Shown: in pieces, positions 9,053-17,897 of the stretch
Position numbering within the stretch: the first letter of the stretch is position 1
Layout of the letters: each line of letters begins with the position of its first letter
Assembly: GCF_030272615.1 (NCBI RefSeq)
Contig: NC_081415.1
Span: 191,920,270-191,980,269, forward strand
DNA from: Cryptomeria japonica
Taxonomy: Eukaryota > Streptophyta > Pinopsida > Cupressales > Cupressaceae
Reading direction: 5' to 3'
Length of the DNA stretch: 60,000 nucleotides
Translations under genes and position numbers: made by a program
Notes under the pieces: model-generated
Seen by the model: the letters and a program-made list of their open reading frames with translations, nothing else
Databases searched by the model: none
Told to the model about the DNA's origin: nothing

Positions 9053-9342
9053 GACACACAAACGCACTTTTAAAACACACACGCGCTTTTACCTCATACA
9101 CGCGCTTCTCTACTGCACAAACGCGCTTTTGCATCACAGACGCATTTTATGAACACAAACGTGCCTATGCCAGACACAAACGCGACCAGGGAACACAGAC
9201 GTCCCTACATGACATAAACGCTCCTAAAAAGCACAGACGCTGCTACATTTCACAAACGCGTCCGCATTCAACACAAACGCGGTTCCAGGCATAGACGCGC
9301 CTGGACCCGACATAGACGCGCCTTTTGGACACAGACGCGGTT
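9053..9342 (+). repeat. Dispersed ACACAGACGCG motif array (reverse complement of leader array)
   Basis: About fifteen copies of a motif close to ACA(C/T)A(A/G)ACGCG occur at roughly 18-25-base intervals, with variable spacers. The last copy, 9328-9342, is a perfect 15-nt reverse complement of 144-158 in the sense leader. Read on the minus strand, the array shows the same GCGTCTGTGT sense motif as the leader of the genomic RNA. In copy 2 only about two or three copies remain. Confidence 0.8.
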
Positions 9343-9457
9343 GCGCGTTTTTGCACTTTTTAAATATCCTATTCCTAGCGCATTTATTGCTCCTACACAT
9401 GCATTTATGACAAAACTCGAAATGCGTGAAAGTACGAGGAGATTTTCGGGTACTTAC

Positions 9458-9523
9458 CGGCTCTCCTGCATCGGCTGGTCGCTGGAATCGGCGGACACGG
9501 TCGAATCTATGAATGAATGCCAT
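9458..9523 (-). CDS. Antisense PMD gene, exon 1 (22 codons)
   Basis: The exon starts at ATG 9523-9521 in a good plant context (CAGCGATGGC) and encodes MAFIHRFDRVRRF followed by QRPADAGEP, ending at CCG|GTAAGTA. No ATG lies between the TATA box at 9617-9622 and this start. The exon is preserved at the same length (66 nt) in copy 2 at 17507-17572, with conserved amino acids but one CAG-to-TAG stop, which supports it as real coding sequence. The frame stays open upstream to an ATG at 9646, but that ATG is upstream of the TATA box, so I prefer 9523. Too short to assign a domain. Confidence 0.65.
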
Positions 9524-9612
9524 CGCTGCTGACTGCTGCTGCTCTTTTCTCGCTCTGCACTGTGATCTTCTAAGGGTGTGGATGACAATGAGGATGTATT
9601 TTCCCCCGTGGT

Positions 9613-9623
9613 CTATCTTATAG
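9613..9623 (-). promoter_or_regulatory. TATA box of the antisense PMD gene
   Basis: On the minus strand the sequence reads CTATAAGATAG, followed by GACCACGGGGG. It sits about 95 bases upstream of the exon 1 ATG, giving a predicted start near 9590 and a 5' leader of about 65 nt. The same box and its downstream bases are conserved in copy 2 at 17662-17672. It lies inside the retroelement, about 250 bases from the 3' LTR. Confidence 0.55.
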
Positions 9624-9854
9624 CCTACCCTAGCCCTGGCCTTCATTTCCCGAGTCAGTATTCTTCATCCAGTGACTTTGTCACTTTATCCCATCAGTCC
9701 ATTCTATCCCGTCTTTCTTATCGAGAGATTGTCTGCAATCTTTTCAGACATTTTCATCCAATCTCTCGAGGGGGCATATCATTCCCATACTGGGGCAACT
9801 CTGTATCAGTTCATCTTATCTTCTTTGAAACAACGCGACAAGCCGCATTGTCTC

Positions 9855-9868
9855 AAAGAGGGGCAAAA
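9855..9868 (+). other. Polypurine tract at 3' LTR boundary
   Basis: AAAGAGGGGCAAAA directly precedes the TG that opens the LTR. It is identical in copy 2 at 17898-17911. This is the expected primer site for plus-strand DNA synthesis. Confidence 0.75.
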
Positions 9869-9894
9869 TGTAGACACTCAAAATTGTCATGTCT

Positions 9895-10125
9895 AATTAA
9901 ATAAATATTTTATTTATTTAATTATCTAAGCCTAATTCTTCTATTAATTAAATAAATTTTTATTTATTTAATTAATTCATTTATCCTCTTCTAGCCTTAT
10001 TTCTCATTTAAATAAATACATTTATTTATTTAAATTATCCCTTTCCTAAATTAAATAAATATTTTATTTATTTAATTGTCCTACTTCTTCTATTAATTAA
10101 ATAAATCTTTATTTATTTAATTAAT
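9895..10125 (+). repeat. Five AT-rich palindromes in LTR U3
   Basis: Near-perfect palindromes built on TTAAATAAAT and ATTTATTTAA lie at 9895-9923, 9943-9976, 10006-10035, 10048-10077 and 10092-10125, separated by pyrimidine-rich spacers. The same five occur in the second LTR (about 17938-18170). A related but different AT-palindrome series lies in the LTR of the third element. Confidence 0.8.
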
Positions 10126-10255
10126 TCATTATCCTTTTCTACACATGACACATGTCATTCATCTCTTAATTCCTACACTACCTACCTCTTTCATTATTTT
10201 GGTATTTCTTATACCTACCCTCTAATCCTAGCCGACCTCTCTTTTTACACCTCTC

Positions 10256-10295
10256 AATCTTAACCCTCCATTTCTTATTGTGTCTTCTATTTAAG
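10256..10295 (+). promoter_or_regulatory. Predicted LTR promoter: AATCTTAACCCTCCATT plus TATTTAAG box
   Basis: The TATA-like box TATTTAAG lies at 10288-10295, with a 17-nt upstream motif at 10256-10272. Almost the same motif (AATCTTGACCCTCCATT) stands 14 bases upstream of the TATA box in the LTR of the third element (51567-51604). Position within the LTR and the shared spacing suggest a U3 promoter. Confidence 0.5.
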
Positions 10296-10742
10296 GAGAT
10301 ACTTTCTTCATTGTCAAACCCTAATGACATATCCTAATCTTTAATGAGACATGCCTAACTACTTGATCAATTGACTAGACTACAATTCTACTTGCAACCA
10401 CATTCCGTTCTTTGTTGAGCTCTTGTGCATATGAAAATCTGAGAGCAAGTATATCAAGCAAGATCAATGGAGATAGGAAGAATGGAGATCAAAACCCTAT
10501 TGGACATGTGATGGTATAATCTTTGTGATTTTGAGTTATTTGCATTGTCTTAGGTTATCTTCATATGTTATGGTGGATCTTTGTTCATTGTTAGGCTAGG
10601 GTTTTGTGGTTGAATCCATTTTAGTCTTTCAATATTATTGTTCATTGTTATCCATTTTCACCATAAACACATCCAACTCTTGGTCTTCCATACTCTTTCC
10701 ATTTTTCATCTAGCCTCACACATCTTGGTCAATACCTAGTTC

Positions 10743-13700
10743 ATGGTTGAAACTCGTCTTCAAAAATCTAGGAGAGAAACTAAAGAGGCTCAAGAGTCCG
10801 CAAACATGAGTTCTTATGAGTATGACAATGATATCTTTTTCAATTCTGATCATACTACATTACCTGACATGGATGTCTATAGAAACATTCCAAATGTTGA
10901 GAACATGGACACTATAAATAACAATGCTACACAAAATGACAACGTGGACAACTTTTCAGTACATTCAGCAGATGTGGAAGAATCCATTATGAATCCCCAT
11001 TTCAATCGATTGGTTGAGGAAATAATGAAGAGAGATAGACAAAACTTCTTACACATGATGGCACAAAGTGGAGCCAAGATACCTCATGATTTTGACATGT
11101 CTCAAATAATGGAACATAGACCTTTGCAACAACCTCACTCCAATATGGATCAAAGGAGACCTAATAGTGGAGGAAATAGAGGACCACACATGGTACCTGA
11201 CTCACCAGTAGCTTTGCTTCAAAAACCAGAGGTCCCACATACACATGGTCAAACATATGATACTCACCTTCACAGACCATTATGGAAGTCTTATGGAGAA
11301 AAATATGCTCAATCACATATCAATGCTAAGGATCAACCACCAAAGCAATGGGATATTCCAAGGCATGCTCAAAATTTGGACACAAGGAAACCTCATGTCA
11401 AATTTGGGGGTAACACATTAGAACATGACATGCCTGTAGAATATGGTATACATGCACAAAATAAATATGGTGTTCCTCAACATGAATTTATACCAAGTGC
11501 TCCATATATGCCGCATCAATATAGACCTCCTCCATATGAACATGTGTATGATCAATATCATCCATATATGCAACAAGCTCCTCCTCAAATTGGTGTCTCA
11601 AACATGGGATATGGTCCAAGAAGTCGATCTCCACCTAAGAGCAATTTGGAGCAACAAATCAGGGACTTACAAAAGAAAATGGAGGACATAAATACACTGA
11701 AGCCAACATACACAATGAGAGACATATGTCCTTATCCATTTGACAAGAGCATTCCAATGCCTCCTTTTCCTACACACTTTGTGACGCCTAAATTTGATAA
11801 GTATAGAGGAAAAGGGGATCCTAAGGCACACATAAGACAATTTTTCACAGCTTGCATTGAGGTAGCAGCAGAAGAGACATATTTGATGAGATTATTCCCA
11901 CAAACCTTAGGTGATCAAGCTATGGAATGGTTCTCCCAACTTCCACCTGGTATTAAGTCATGGGGTGACCTAACAGAAGCATTTATTCAACATTTCTCCT
12001 ACAATATAGAGACAAACATATCAGTCACTACTTTGTGCAACACCAAGCAAAAAGAGGGAGAATCTTTTGCATCATTCTTACAAAGATGGAGAAATCTAGC
12101 CAGCAGATGCTCTTGTGAAATTCCACAGAAACAAATGGTAGAGATGTTCACACAAAATGTTAACAAGGACATTGGCTATGATCTAAGGAAAGCTTGTTTG
12201 TCCACCTTCAAGGATGTTATTGAAAAGGGCTTAGCAATAGAAAAGGTCTTAATTGAACAAGGAGTCATTAAGATATTCAAGGAAAACAAAGATGACTTTA
12301 AAGGAAAAGACAAGCCAAGATTTTGGAATAAAAACAAGAACACAGTCAATGATGGTGTTGTTGATGCCAACACAGTGCGACCCAAATTCATCTTTTCGGG
12401 ATCAAGTTCTACAAACAATCAAGTATATACTCAAACAACTTCTAGATCACGAAGGAAGTACACTCCATTGGGAGAACCACTTGAGTCAGTTTTCAAGAAG
12501 CTTGTGGCAAACAAGGTAATCACAGTTCCAGATTTTCCTCCATATGAACAAAAGGTTAAGCCGAATTGGTGGAATGATGATGAATATTGTGAATTTCATA
12601 AGAGCAAGGCTCATAAGACAGGAAATTGTCATCGACTGAAGAGCATCATACAGGATCTCATTGATAGAGGTGACATTGAGATTGAGGGACATTCGTCTAA
12701 TCAAGAACATGCGATGTTTAAGGAACCATTCCCAAAACATGACAAAGGAAAAGCTAAAGCCACAGAGGATCAAGCCAACTATACTAGAGCACCTTACAAC
12801 TATGATTCAACTATCAATAATATCTCGATGGACAATTACGTCTCTACTATTATCATCAAGGACAAAGCATCTGAGAATTCTACTCAGAGACCCAGGATTG
12901 TCCTAAAAGGTGTTGGATCTTCTTCCGAACCTACCTCTGAATGTCACATTACAACCCGTCGAGGTAAAATTACTTTGCAAGGTGCTTCAGCTAAAAACAC
13001 CGCCTCTTCATCAACCAAACCTGAGTATGACCTTGTAGAACAGTTAGGGAAGACACCTGCGCTCATTTCAATCCTTGAACTATTACGCATATCTCCCGCA
13101 CATAAAGCCATTCTTGATAAAATCTTGAGAGATACTGCTGTTCCTACTGATCTAAACGTGGACCAATTTCAAGCCATGGTGGGATACCTTTCCATTCCAC
13201 ATTCCCTTACATTCACAGAAGCCGATGACGCCTCCGTATGTCAGCCACATAATGCACCTTTACATGTTGAAGCCTTCATACACAAACATAGAATCAAACG
13301 AGTCCTGATAGATGGAGGAGCAGGTCTAAACATTTGTACATTGAGCACAATTAAACAATTGGGATATTCTGATAAAGCTGTGAATTCTACAAACAAAATC
13401 ACCATCAAGGCATATGACGATGAAGAGCGTTCATCCAAAGGCACAGTTACCTTACCTCTCAGAGTTGGACCGGTTACAAAAGATGTGGTTTGTCAAGTAC
13501 TTGATCTGGATCTCACATACAACATACTCTTGGGACATCCATGGATTCATGAGATGAGCGCAGTCCCATCTACATATCATCGATGTATCAAGTTTCCACA
13601 CAATGGAGTTGAAGTGACCGTCAAAGCAGATCCAAATCCATTCATATATTGCAACAATCTGCAACCTCAATCAGAAATAACAATCCCAGTCAATCACGAA

Positions 13701-14855
13701 GCTGTTCCTTCATCGGCATACGTGGATCCTGAATCCTTAAAAGCTTCTACATCCAAACAAGCAGAGCTAAAAGAAAAGTTCAAGATTAAAGACCTGGGAT
13801 GTGGTGAGTATATATTTCATGTTGACCAACTCCCACTATCTCCTAAGGTATTCAGTCTACAGGAACAATCTATAAACAATTTGCAAGGAATTGGGTGTGA
13901 ACCACCTAGTGTTCTGGCTACTAAGTTTGAATGCAAATCTCCTCTAGTGGTGCAAGCATCTCTTGATATCAATAGTCCTAAGAGTGGTTTCAGTGAAGAA
14001 TCTAATGAGCGTATCGCTAGCCCTCTTGAGAACTCACATAGCTTTACCATTTCATCCACTCATTCCATTTCCACTCCACTCCCAGACTTGGATCAACAAG
14101 AATCACAAAAGCCCTTACTCATTAGGGATCAAAAATCAAGCGTTGAAAAGAAAAATCTAAAAGTCAAAACTAAAGAAAAGTCCTTTAGTCCAAATAAAAA
14201 TCAAAAGCTATTGGACTCTGCAAAAGTCAAAGTCAAGGATAAAAATCCTATGAAGCAAAAAGAGCAAGAGTTGATCTCCCCTAATGCCAAAATAACTGGG
14301 GGCAAAAGTTCTACAATTTTAAGTCAAAAAGCATACTTGTTGATCCTAAGTCTCCATCATGCTATCCTACTTTCACTTCTTTTCACAATCATAAGCCTTC
14401 ATAACTCTTCCACTTGTTCCACACATCCATCCCCTTCTAGCGATACATCATGGACCTTTAATGGAGCTTCCTCGAAGGACTTTGTTATCAGGGATGCCCA
14501 AACTTCTTCAGGTGACACGCATACGGGCCTGTGTAGTCCACACACTAGTAATCCTATCTCAGTTCCTTTATCAAGGAAGACAGACACTCAAGCTACACAT
14601 CATTCAGTCAAGAAACAATGCAACTACAATCACAAAGTCAAGCCTCGCACATTTGAGGTAGGTGACTTGGTTCTCCGAGAAAACCCCAAGAATCAGCAAG
14701 ACAGAGAGAAGAAGGGCAAGTTTGAACCAAACTGGCTTGGTCCTTACATTATTATAGCAGTATATGGCTCTGGGGCATATCAGCTCTCAACTACAGAAGG
14801 TGAACCTTTTGAGGATCCTATCAACAACATGCACCTTCGTAGGTTCTACACATAG
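10743..14855 (+). CDS. Gag-protease fused to integrase C-terminal domain (1370 aa), copy 2
   Basis: The organisation matches the copy 1 ORF and the frame is uninterrupted. The Gag domain starts near residue 352 (DKYRGKGDPKAHIRQFF), the zinc motif CEFHKSKAHKTGNC lies near 616, the protease site VLIDGGAGLN near 854, ILLGHPWIHE near 930, the hydrophobic segment near 1195-1222 and the integrase C-terminal module from about 1299 to the end (MHLRRFYT). Many nucleotide differences from copy 1 are at third codon positions, and short in-frame insertions and deletions occur in the N-terminal Pro/His region. Both frames staying open despite this divergence suggests coding constraint before or after duplication. 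It starts only about 75 bases after the upstream LTR. Confidence 0.9.
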   Translation: MVETRLQKSRRETKEAQESANMSSYEYDNDIFFNSDHTTLPDMDVYRNIPNVENMDTINNNATQNDNVDNFSVHSADVEESIMNPHFNRLVEEIMKRDRQNFLHMMAQSGAKIPHDFDMSQIMEHRPLQQPHSNMDQRRPNSGGNRGPHMVPDSPVALLQKPEVPHTHGQTYDTHLHRPLWKSYGEKYAQSHINAKDQPPKQWDIPRHAQNLDTRKPHVKFGGNTLEHDMPVEYGIHAQNKYGVPQHEFIPSAPYMPHQYRPPPYEHVYDQYHPYMQQAPPQIGVSNMGYGPRSRSPPKSNLEQQIRDLQKKMEDINTLKPTYTMRDICPYPFDKSIPMPPFPTHFVTPKFDKYRGKGDPKAHIRQFFTACIEVAAEETYLMRLFPQTLGDQAMEWFSQLPPGIKSWGDLTEAFIQHFSYNIETNISVTTLCNTKQKEGESFASFLQRWRNLASRCSCEIPQKQMVEMFTQNVNKDIGYDLRKACLSTFKDVIEKGLAIEKVLIEQGVIKIFKENKDDFKGKDKPRFWNKNKNTVNDGVVDANTVRPKFIFSGSSSTNNQVYTQTTSRSRRKYTPLGEPLESVFKKLVANKVITVPDFPPYEQKVKPNWWNDDEYCEFHKSKAHKTGNCHRLKSIIQDLIDRGDIEIEGHSSNQEHAMFKEPFPKHDKGKAKATEDQANYTRAPYNYDSTINNISMDNYVSTIIIKDKASENSTQRPRIVLKGVGSSSEPTSECHITTRRGKITLQGASAKNTASSSTKPEYDLVEQLGKTPALISILELLRISPAHKAILDKILRDTAVPTDLNVDQFQAMVGYLSIPHSLTFTEADDASVCQPHNAPLHVEAFIHKHRIKRVLIDGGAGLNICTLSTIKQLGYSDKAVNSTNKITIKAYDDEERSSKGTVTLPLRVGPVTKDVVCQVLDLDLTYNILLGHPWIHEMSAVPSTYHRCIKFPHNGVEVTVKADPNPFIYCNNLQPQSEITIPVNHEAVPSSAYVDPESLKASTSKQAELKEKFKIKDLGCGEYIFHVDQLPLSPKVFSLQEQSINNLQGIGCEPPSVLATKFECKSPLVVQASLDINSPKSGFSEESNERIASPLENSHSFTISSTHSISTPLPDLDQQESQKPLLIRDQKSSVEKKNLKVKTKEKSFSPNKNQKLLDSAKVKVKDKNPMKQKEQELISPNAKITGGKSSTILSQKAYLLILSLHHAILLSLLFTIISLHNSSTCSTHPSPSSDTSWTFNGASSKDFVIRDAQTSSGDTHTGLCSPHTSNPISVPLSRKTDTQATHHSVKKQCNYNHKVKPRTFEVGDLVLRENPKNQQDREKKGKFEPNWLGPYIIIAVYGSGAYQLSTTEGEPFEDPINNMHLRRFYT

Positions 14856-14920
14856 CTCTTCAGAATATCCTAATTTCAAAAAATACAAAAAAATTTATAA
14901 AACAAAAAAATCGTTACCTG

Positions 14921-15061
14921 GTGAAAACCTGGCAAACAGGCGCCTTGTGACAACAAAAAACATTGAAAAATTGAAAAAAGTAAAGAGAAATAATTTCGTC
15001 CAATGGTGAAAACCACTTCGGTGGCGCCCTGGGCAAGTACCATGGTGAAAACTGGGTCACC
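14921..15061 (+). other. Three-hairpin GGTGAAAAC block, copy 2
   Basis: The stems CCTG/CAGG (14928-14940), CCAC-ttcg-GTGG (15013-15024) and GGTGA/TCACC (15044-15061) are all kept relative to copy 1, although surrounding bases differ slightly. Confidence 0.6.
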
Positions 15062-16539
15062 AGCACCATGTGTAGAGACATTGCTCCTCCCTCCTTCAGG
15101 ATTCTCTTCATCATTTCACTTTGCACACACTCACGACCAATTCGTTCATAATAAATTTACCCATTCCCATCATGGCTTGTTATTGATCTACCCAAGATTG
15201 GTTAGCCATTCATAATAAACATTCCTTTTCATCCCTTTCCATCCATAATAAATCAGACCCTATCTGTGGCTAAGGCAAAATCCTACGTCTAGTGATGGGT
15301 GTGGAACTGAGAACATCACATGTTTTGAGGAGTACAGTTTCTTCCAGCTTCCTTCAGTCTGTCCGCACACAATCCACAATAAAGCAACATTTGCATCACA
15401 GATCCGCAATAAAGTTTCATCTTCTTCGCAATAAAGTATCAGTTTCATTGATTCAGTCAGTTTCAGATGAGACACAGCAGCAACAATGGGCTTCAACAAA
15501 ATCAAATCTTTCAACAGACTCAGACAACATATGGTTCAGTGCTATCTATCCTTTTTGTGAAAGTGAACATTGTGACCACAATCAAATAAGACTTATACAA
15601 GTGACAAGAGACACTAAACTTGAGGACTACAGTGGATGTTGGTGTCGAGTCTTGGTTTTCTTTTGATTTTATCTTTTGGTGACATGTCTTTTAGCTTTTC
15701 CAGGATGTCTTTGACTAGAGATTCTATCTCCAAGATGTCTTTGACTAGAAAGGCGAGGATGGGGTATCGTCACCTATTTGCATTTGCTATCTGTGGATTG
15801 TCTTTTAGTAATGCTATGACTTGTCCAAGGATATGAGGACACTGTGAGTCTAGTATGAACTGGGGCATTCCTTGTTTGTGACTGTCTTATCTCCATGCAA
15901 ACAGGTACAATGACTTTCTGGGCCGAACAAATGCCTCGATTGTCATAACCTATTCTGCCATAATAAAGCTCAATGATGATAACGCACAGGAAGCTCTTTC
16001 ATGTTCATATCTTCTGTCTTCCATCCCCCTTTCTTGATTGACTTCCATTGTCCTTCTCGAGTCCGTGTAGCCCGCTATCACATGACTGAGTATAATGACA
16101 CACCAAAAACATTTGCATTTCATGTAGTTGCACCTACATTACCACATATAAGCATTTCATACATACATATAGATATCACAACTGCATCACATCCTGCACA
16201 CAACACCTGTTAGCACAATTTACATTTGCATTATCATATTCATTTGCATTTCATACATTCACATTTGCATCATGCATATGCATATAAAACATAAAAGAAC
16301 AAAATATATTGCATTGCATCATATACATATTTGCATCCATATTCTAAGCATCACACAAAACATACATCATTAAACATCTCATCACATAGGTACACATGCA
16401 TATAGCTGCCGCAAAGATGCATCATCTCATATATATATAAAAAGTGTCATGATACAATGATGTCAAAATCATATGGCTACAATCACTCGTAGGTGTCTAC
16501 ATCATTATACAAAATGGTACAAAACTGATACAGAGGAAC
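15062..16539 (+). other. 3' non-coding region, copy 2
   Basis: The sequence is collinear with copy 1 from about 5204 to 6700, including AATAAA hexamers near 15246, 15378, 15409 and 15430 and the GCAT-rich tract around 16100-16400. No supported gene. Confidence 0.5.
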
Positions 16540-16994
16540 TCACTGATCACTCCTGCCAACACTGTTGGTAGTGCTAATCTTGTCCATGTCATGGTATCCC
16601 ATGCCACTTGTCCCACCCTCATCTCCAGTCCCGGATCCTAGAACACTCATCTAAGGGCATCCCTATCTCTGTCTTGATCGTACGGAATCAGCTCCCCATC
16701 AATCGGTATCCGCATAATCCTATATACATCCTCCAGGGTGACTGTCATCTCACCCATTGGCAGATGGAACGTGCATGTCTCAGAGTGCCATCTCTCAGCC
16801 AACGCAGTCAGCAAACCCATGTTTGCCCGAAACTCAGGCACATACAACACATGTCTCAAACCCATCTCCTCGATGGCAGCTCTATCCTGAAATGATAACT
16901 CTGGTCGCAACCTCTGTGTGGACGGGAATCTCTCCCGTGACTCCAACATAGGCAAACACTCCCGCAGTCAAGCAAATCAATCATGTCAGTCATG

Positions 16995-17274
16995 GTGGCA
17001 TTCATTGTTTATCAAAAAATGCTACTAGCTACCTAAATGCAGATGGTTATCTATCCTAGTGACACTCACTGTTCATCACAAAGTGTTGCTATTTATCCTA
17101 GTGGTACTCACTGTTCATCACAAAGTACTACGTGTGTGACACTCCCTGTTCATCACAAAGTGTTACTCACATTTGCACTACCTGTTCATCACAAAGTGCT
17201 GCTCATATTTTAGTACTCCCTGTTCATCACAAAGTACTCTATCTTGGTACTCACTGTTCATCACAAAGTGCCTT
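16995..17274 (+). repeat. Hairpin array, copy 2 (seven units)
   Basis: Units are at 16995-17025, 17059-17089, 17101-17131, 17136-17166, 17172-17202, 17210-17240 and 17244-17274, one more than in copy 1. Arms include GTGGTACT/AGTACTAC, GTGACACT/AGTGTTAC, AGTACT/AGTACT and GGTACT/AGTGCC, so pairing is kept although bases differ from the matching units of copy 1. The loop core CTGTTCATCACAA is unchanged in nearly all units. Confidence 0.8.
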
Positions 17275-17382
17275 GATCTATCCTAGTCTTCCTAGAGGAC
17301 CTGCTTGAGTGTATCCTCTCAGCAGCTTATCCAATCGACAGCATATGTTCATCACAGAATTGCCGATTTGACCTAGAAGACA

Positions 17383-17430
17383 CAAATTCACATTTTTGGA
17401 CACAAACGCATTTTCTTGACATAAATGCGC
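17383..17430 (+). repeat. Remnant of ACACAAACGC motif array
   Basis: Only two or three motif copies (GACACAAATTC, GACACAAACGC, GACATAAATGC) remain where copy 1 has about fifteen, so the array has contracted or copy 1 has expanded. Confidence 0.6.
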
Positions 17431-17661
17431 ATTTATTACATTACCTAGTATGAATTAATGACAATAATAAATGCATCAAAGTACGAGGAGGTTTTGTGGT
17501 ACTCACTGGCTCTCCTGCCTCCGTTGGCCTCTAGAATCGGCGAACACGGTCAAATCTGTGAACAAAAGCCATCGCTGCTGACTGTTGCTGCTTTATTTTC
17601 GCTTTGCACTATGCTCTTGTGATGGTGTAGATGACAATGAGGATGTATTTTCCCCCGTGGT

Positions 17662-17672
17662 CTATCTTATAG
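17662..17672 (-). promoter_or_regulatory. TATA box of the antisense gene, copy 2
   Basis: The minus strand reads CTATAAGATAG followed by ACCACGGGGG, as in copy 1, at nearly the same distance upstream of the exon 1 ATG. Confidence 0.5.
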
Positions 17673-17897
17673 ATTGCCCTAGCTCTCATTTCCCGAGTCA
17701 GTCTTCCTTATCCCGTGACTTTGTCACTTTATCTGATCAGTCCATTCTATCCCGTCTTTCTTATCGAGAGATTGTCTGCAATCTTTTCGGACATTTTCAT
17801 CCAATCTCTCGAGGGGGCATATAATTCCCATCTTGGGGCAACTCTGTATCAGTTCATCCTATCTTCTTTGAAACAACGCGACAAGCCGCATTGTCTC

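Larger units (their letters stand above)
8652..9457 (-). other. Predicted intron of the antisense PMD gene (806 nt)
   Basis: On the minus strand the donor is CCG|GTAAGTA (intron from 9457) and the acceptor is TTGACTGCAG|GAG (intron ends at 8652). Joining them keeps phase 0 and fuses 22 codons to the PMD frame without a stop, while the unspliced frame upstream of exon 2 meets TGA at 8658-8660. The interval contains the hairpin array (8685-8929) and the GCG-motif array (9053-9342). In copy 2 the donor is GTGAGT but the acceptor reads CGG instead of CAG. Confidence 0.65.
1..9868 (+). mobile_element. Non-autonomous Ty3-gypsy (Tat-like) element, copy 1 internal region, left part outside window
   Basis: This is the internal domain of an LTR retrotransposon whose 3' LTR starts at 9869; the 5' LTR lies to the left of the window. 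In order it contains a leader with a GCG-motif array, one Gag-protease-integrase C-terminus ORF, a three-hairpin block, a long non-coding stretch, a captured plant mobile domain gene on the opposite strand, two further repeat arrays and a polypurine tract. Placement in the Tat/Ogre lineage rests on the protease site DGGAG, the nucleocapsid-like CX2HX4HX4C motif and the GGTGAAAAC-GGCGCC block after the ORF. There is no RT, RNase H or integrase core, so movement would need enzymes from another element. Confidence 0.85.
9869..10665 (+). repeat. LTR shared between tandem copies 1 and 2
   Basis: The LTR opens with TGTAGACAC right after the polypurine tract and closes near TTTTCACCATA. It matches 17912-18692 over its whole length. 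Inside are five AT-rich palindromes (9895-10125), a promoter block (10256-10295) and a probable U5 region. It serves as the 3' LTR of copy 1 and runs almost directly into the gag ORF of copy 2. No primer-binding site follows, so the junction is a deletion or recombination product. The exact right end is uncertain by a few bases. Confidence 0.8.
16540..17572 (-). pseudogene. Decayed antisense PMD gene, copy 2
   Basis: Exon 1 (17507-17572) and the beginning of exon 2 (to 16961) are recognisable. The protein start MAFVHRFDRVRRF and the PMD blocks YVPEFRANMGLL and CTFHLPMGEMTVTLEDVYRI are conserved. Four lesions are visible: CAG to TAG in exon 1 (17531-17533), acceptor CAG to CGG at the exon 2 border, TGG to TGA at 16647-16649 and CAG to TAG at 16638-16640. 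Beyond about 16540 the rest of the domain and the coiled-coil tail have been deleted (about 1.5 kb relative to copy 1). The donor GTGAGT and the TATA box are intact. A short PMD fragment could still be made from the internal ATG, but I consider the gene dead. Confidence 0.75.

Noticed and set aside
8685-9342. Regularly spaced repeats as a CRISPR-like array
   Set aside because: The sequence is eukaryotic transposon DNA; the repeats are imperfect, vary together as stems and have no cas genes.
9224-9646. 140-codon minus-strand ORF as an independent gene
   Set aside because: The frame passes through the TATA box, exon 1 and a strong splice donor and then reads intron and repeat array; exon 1 alone explains its conserved part.
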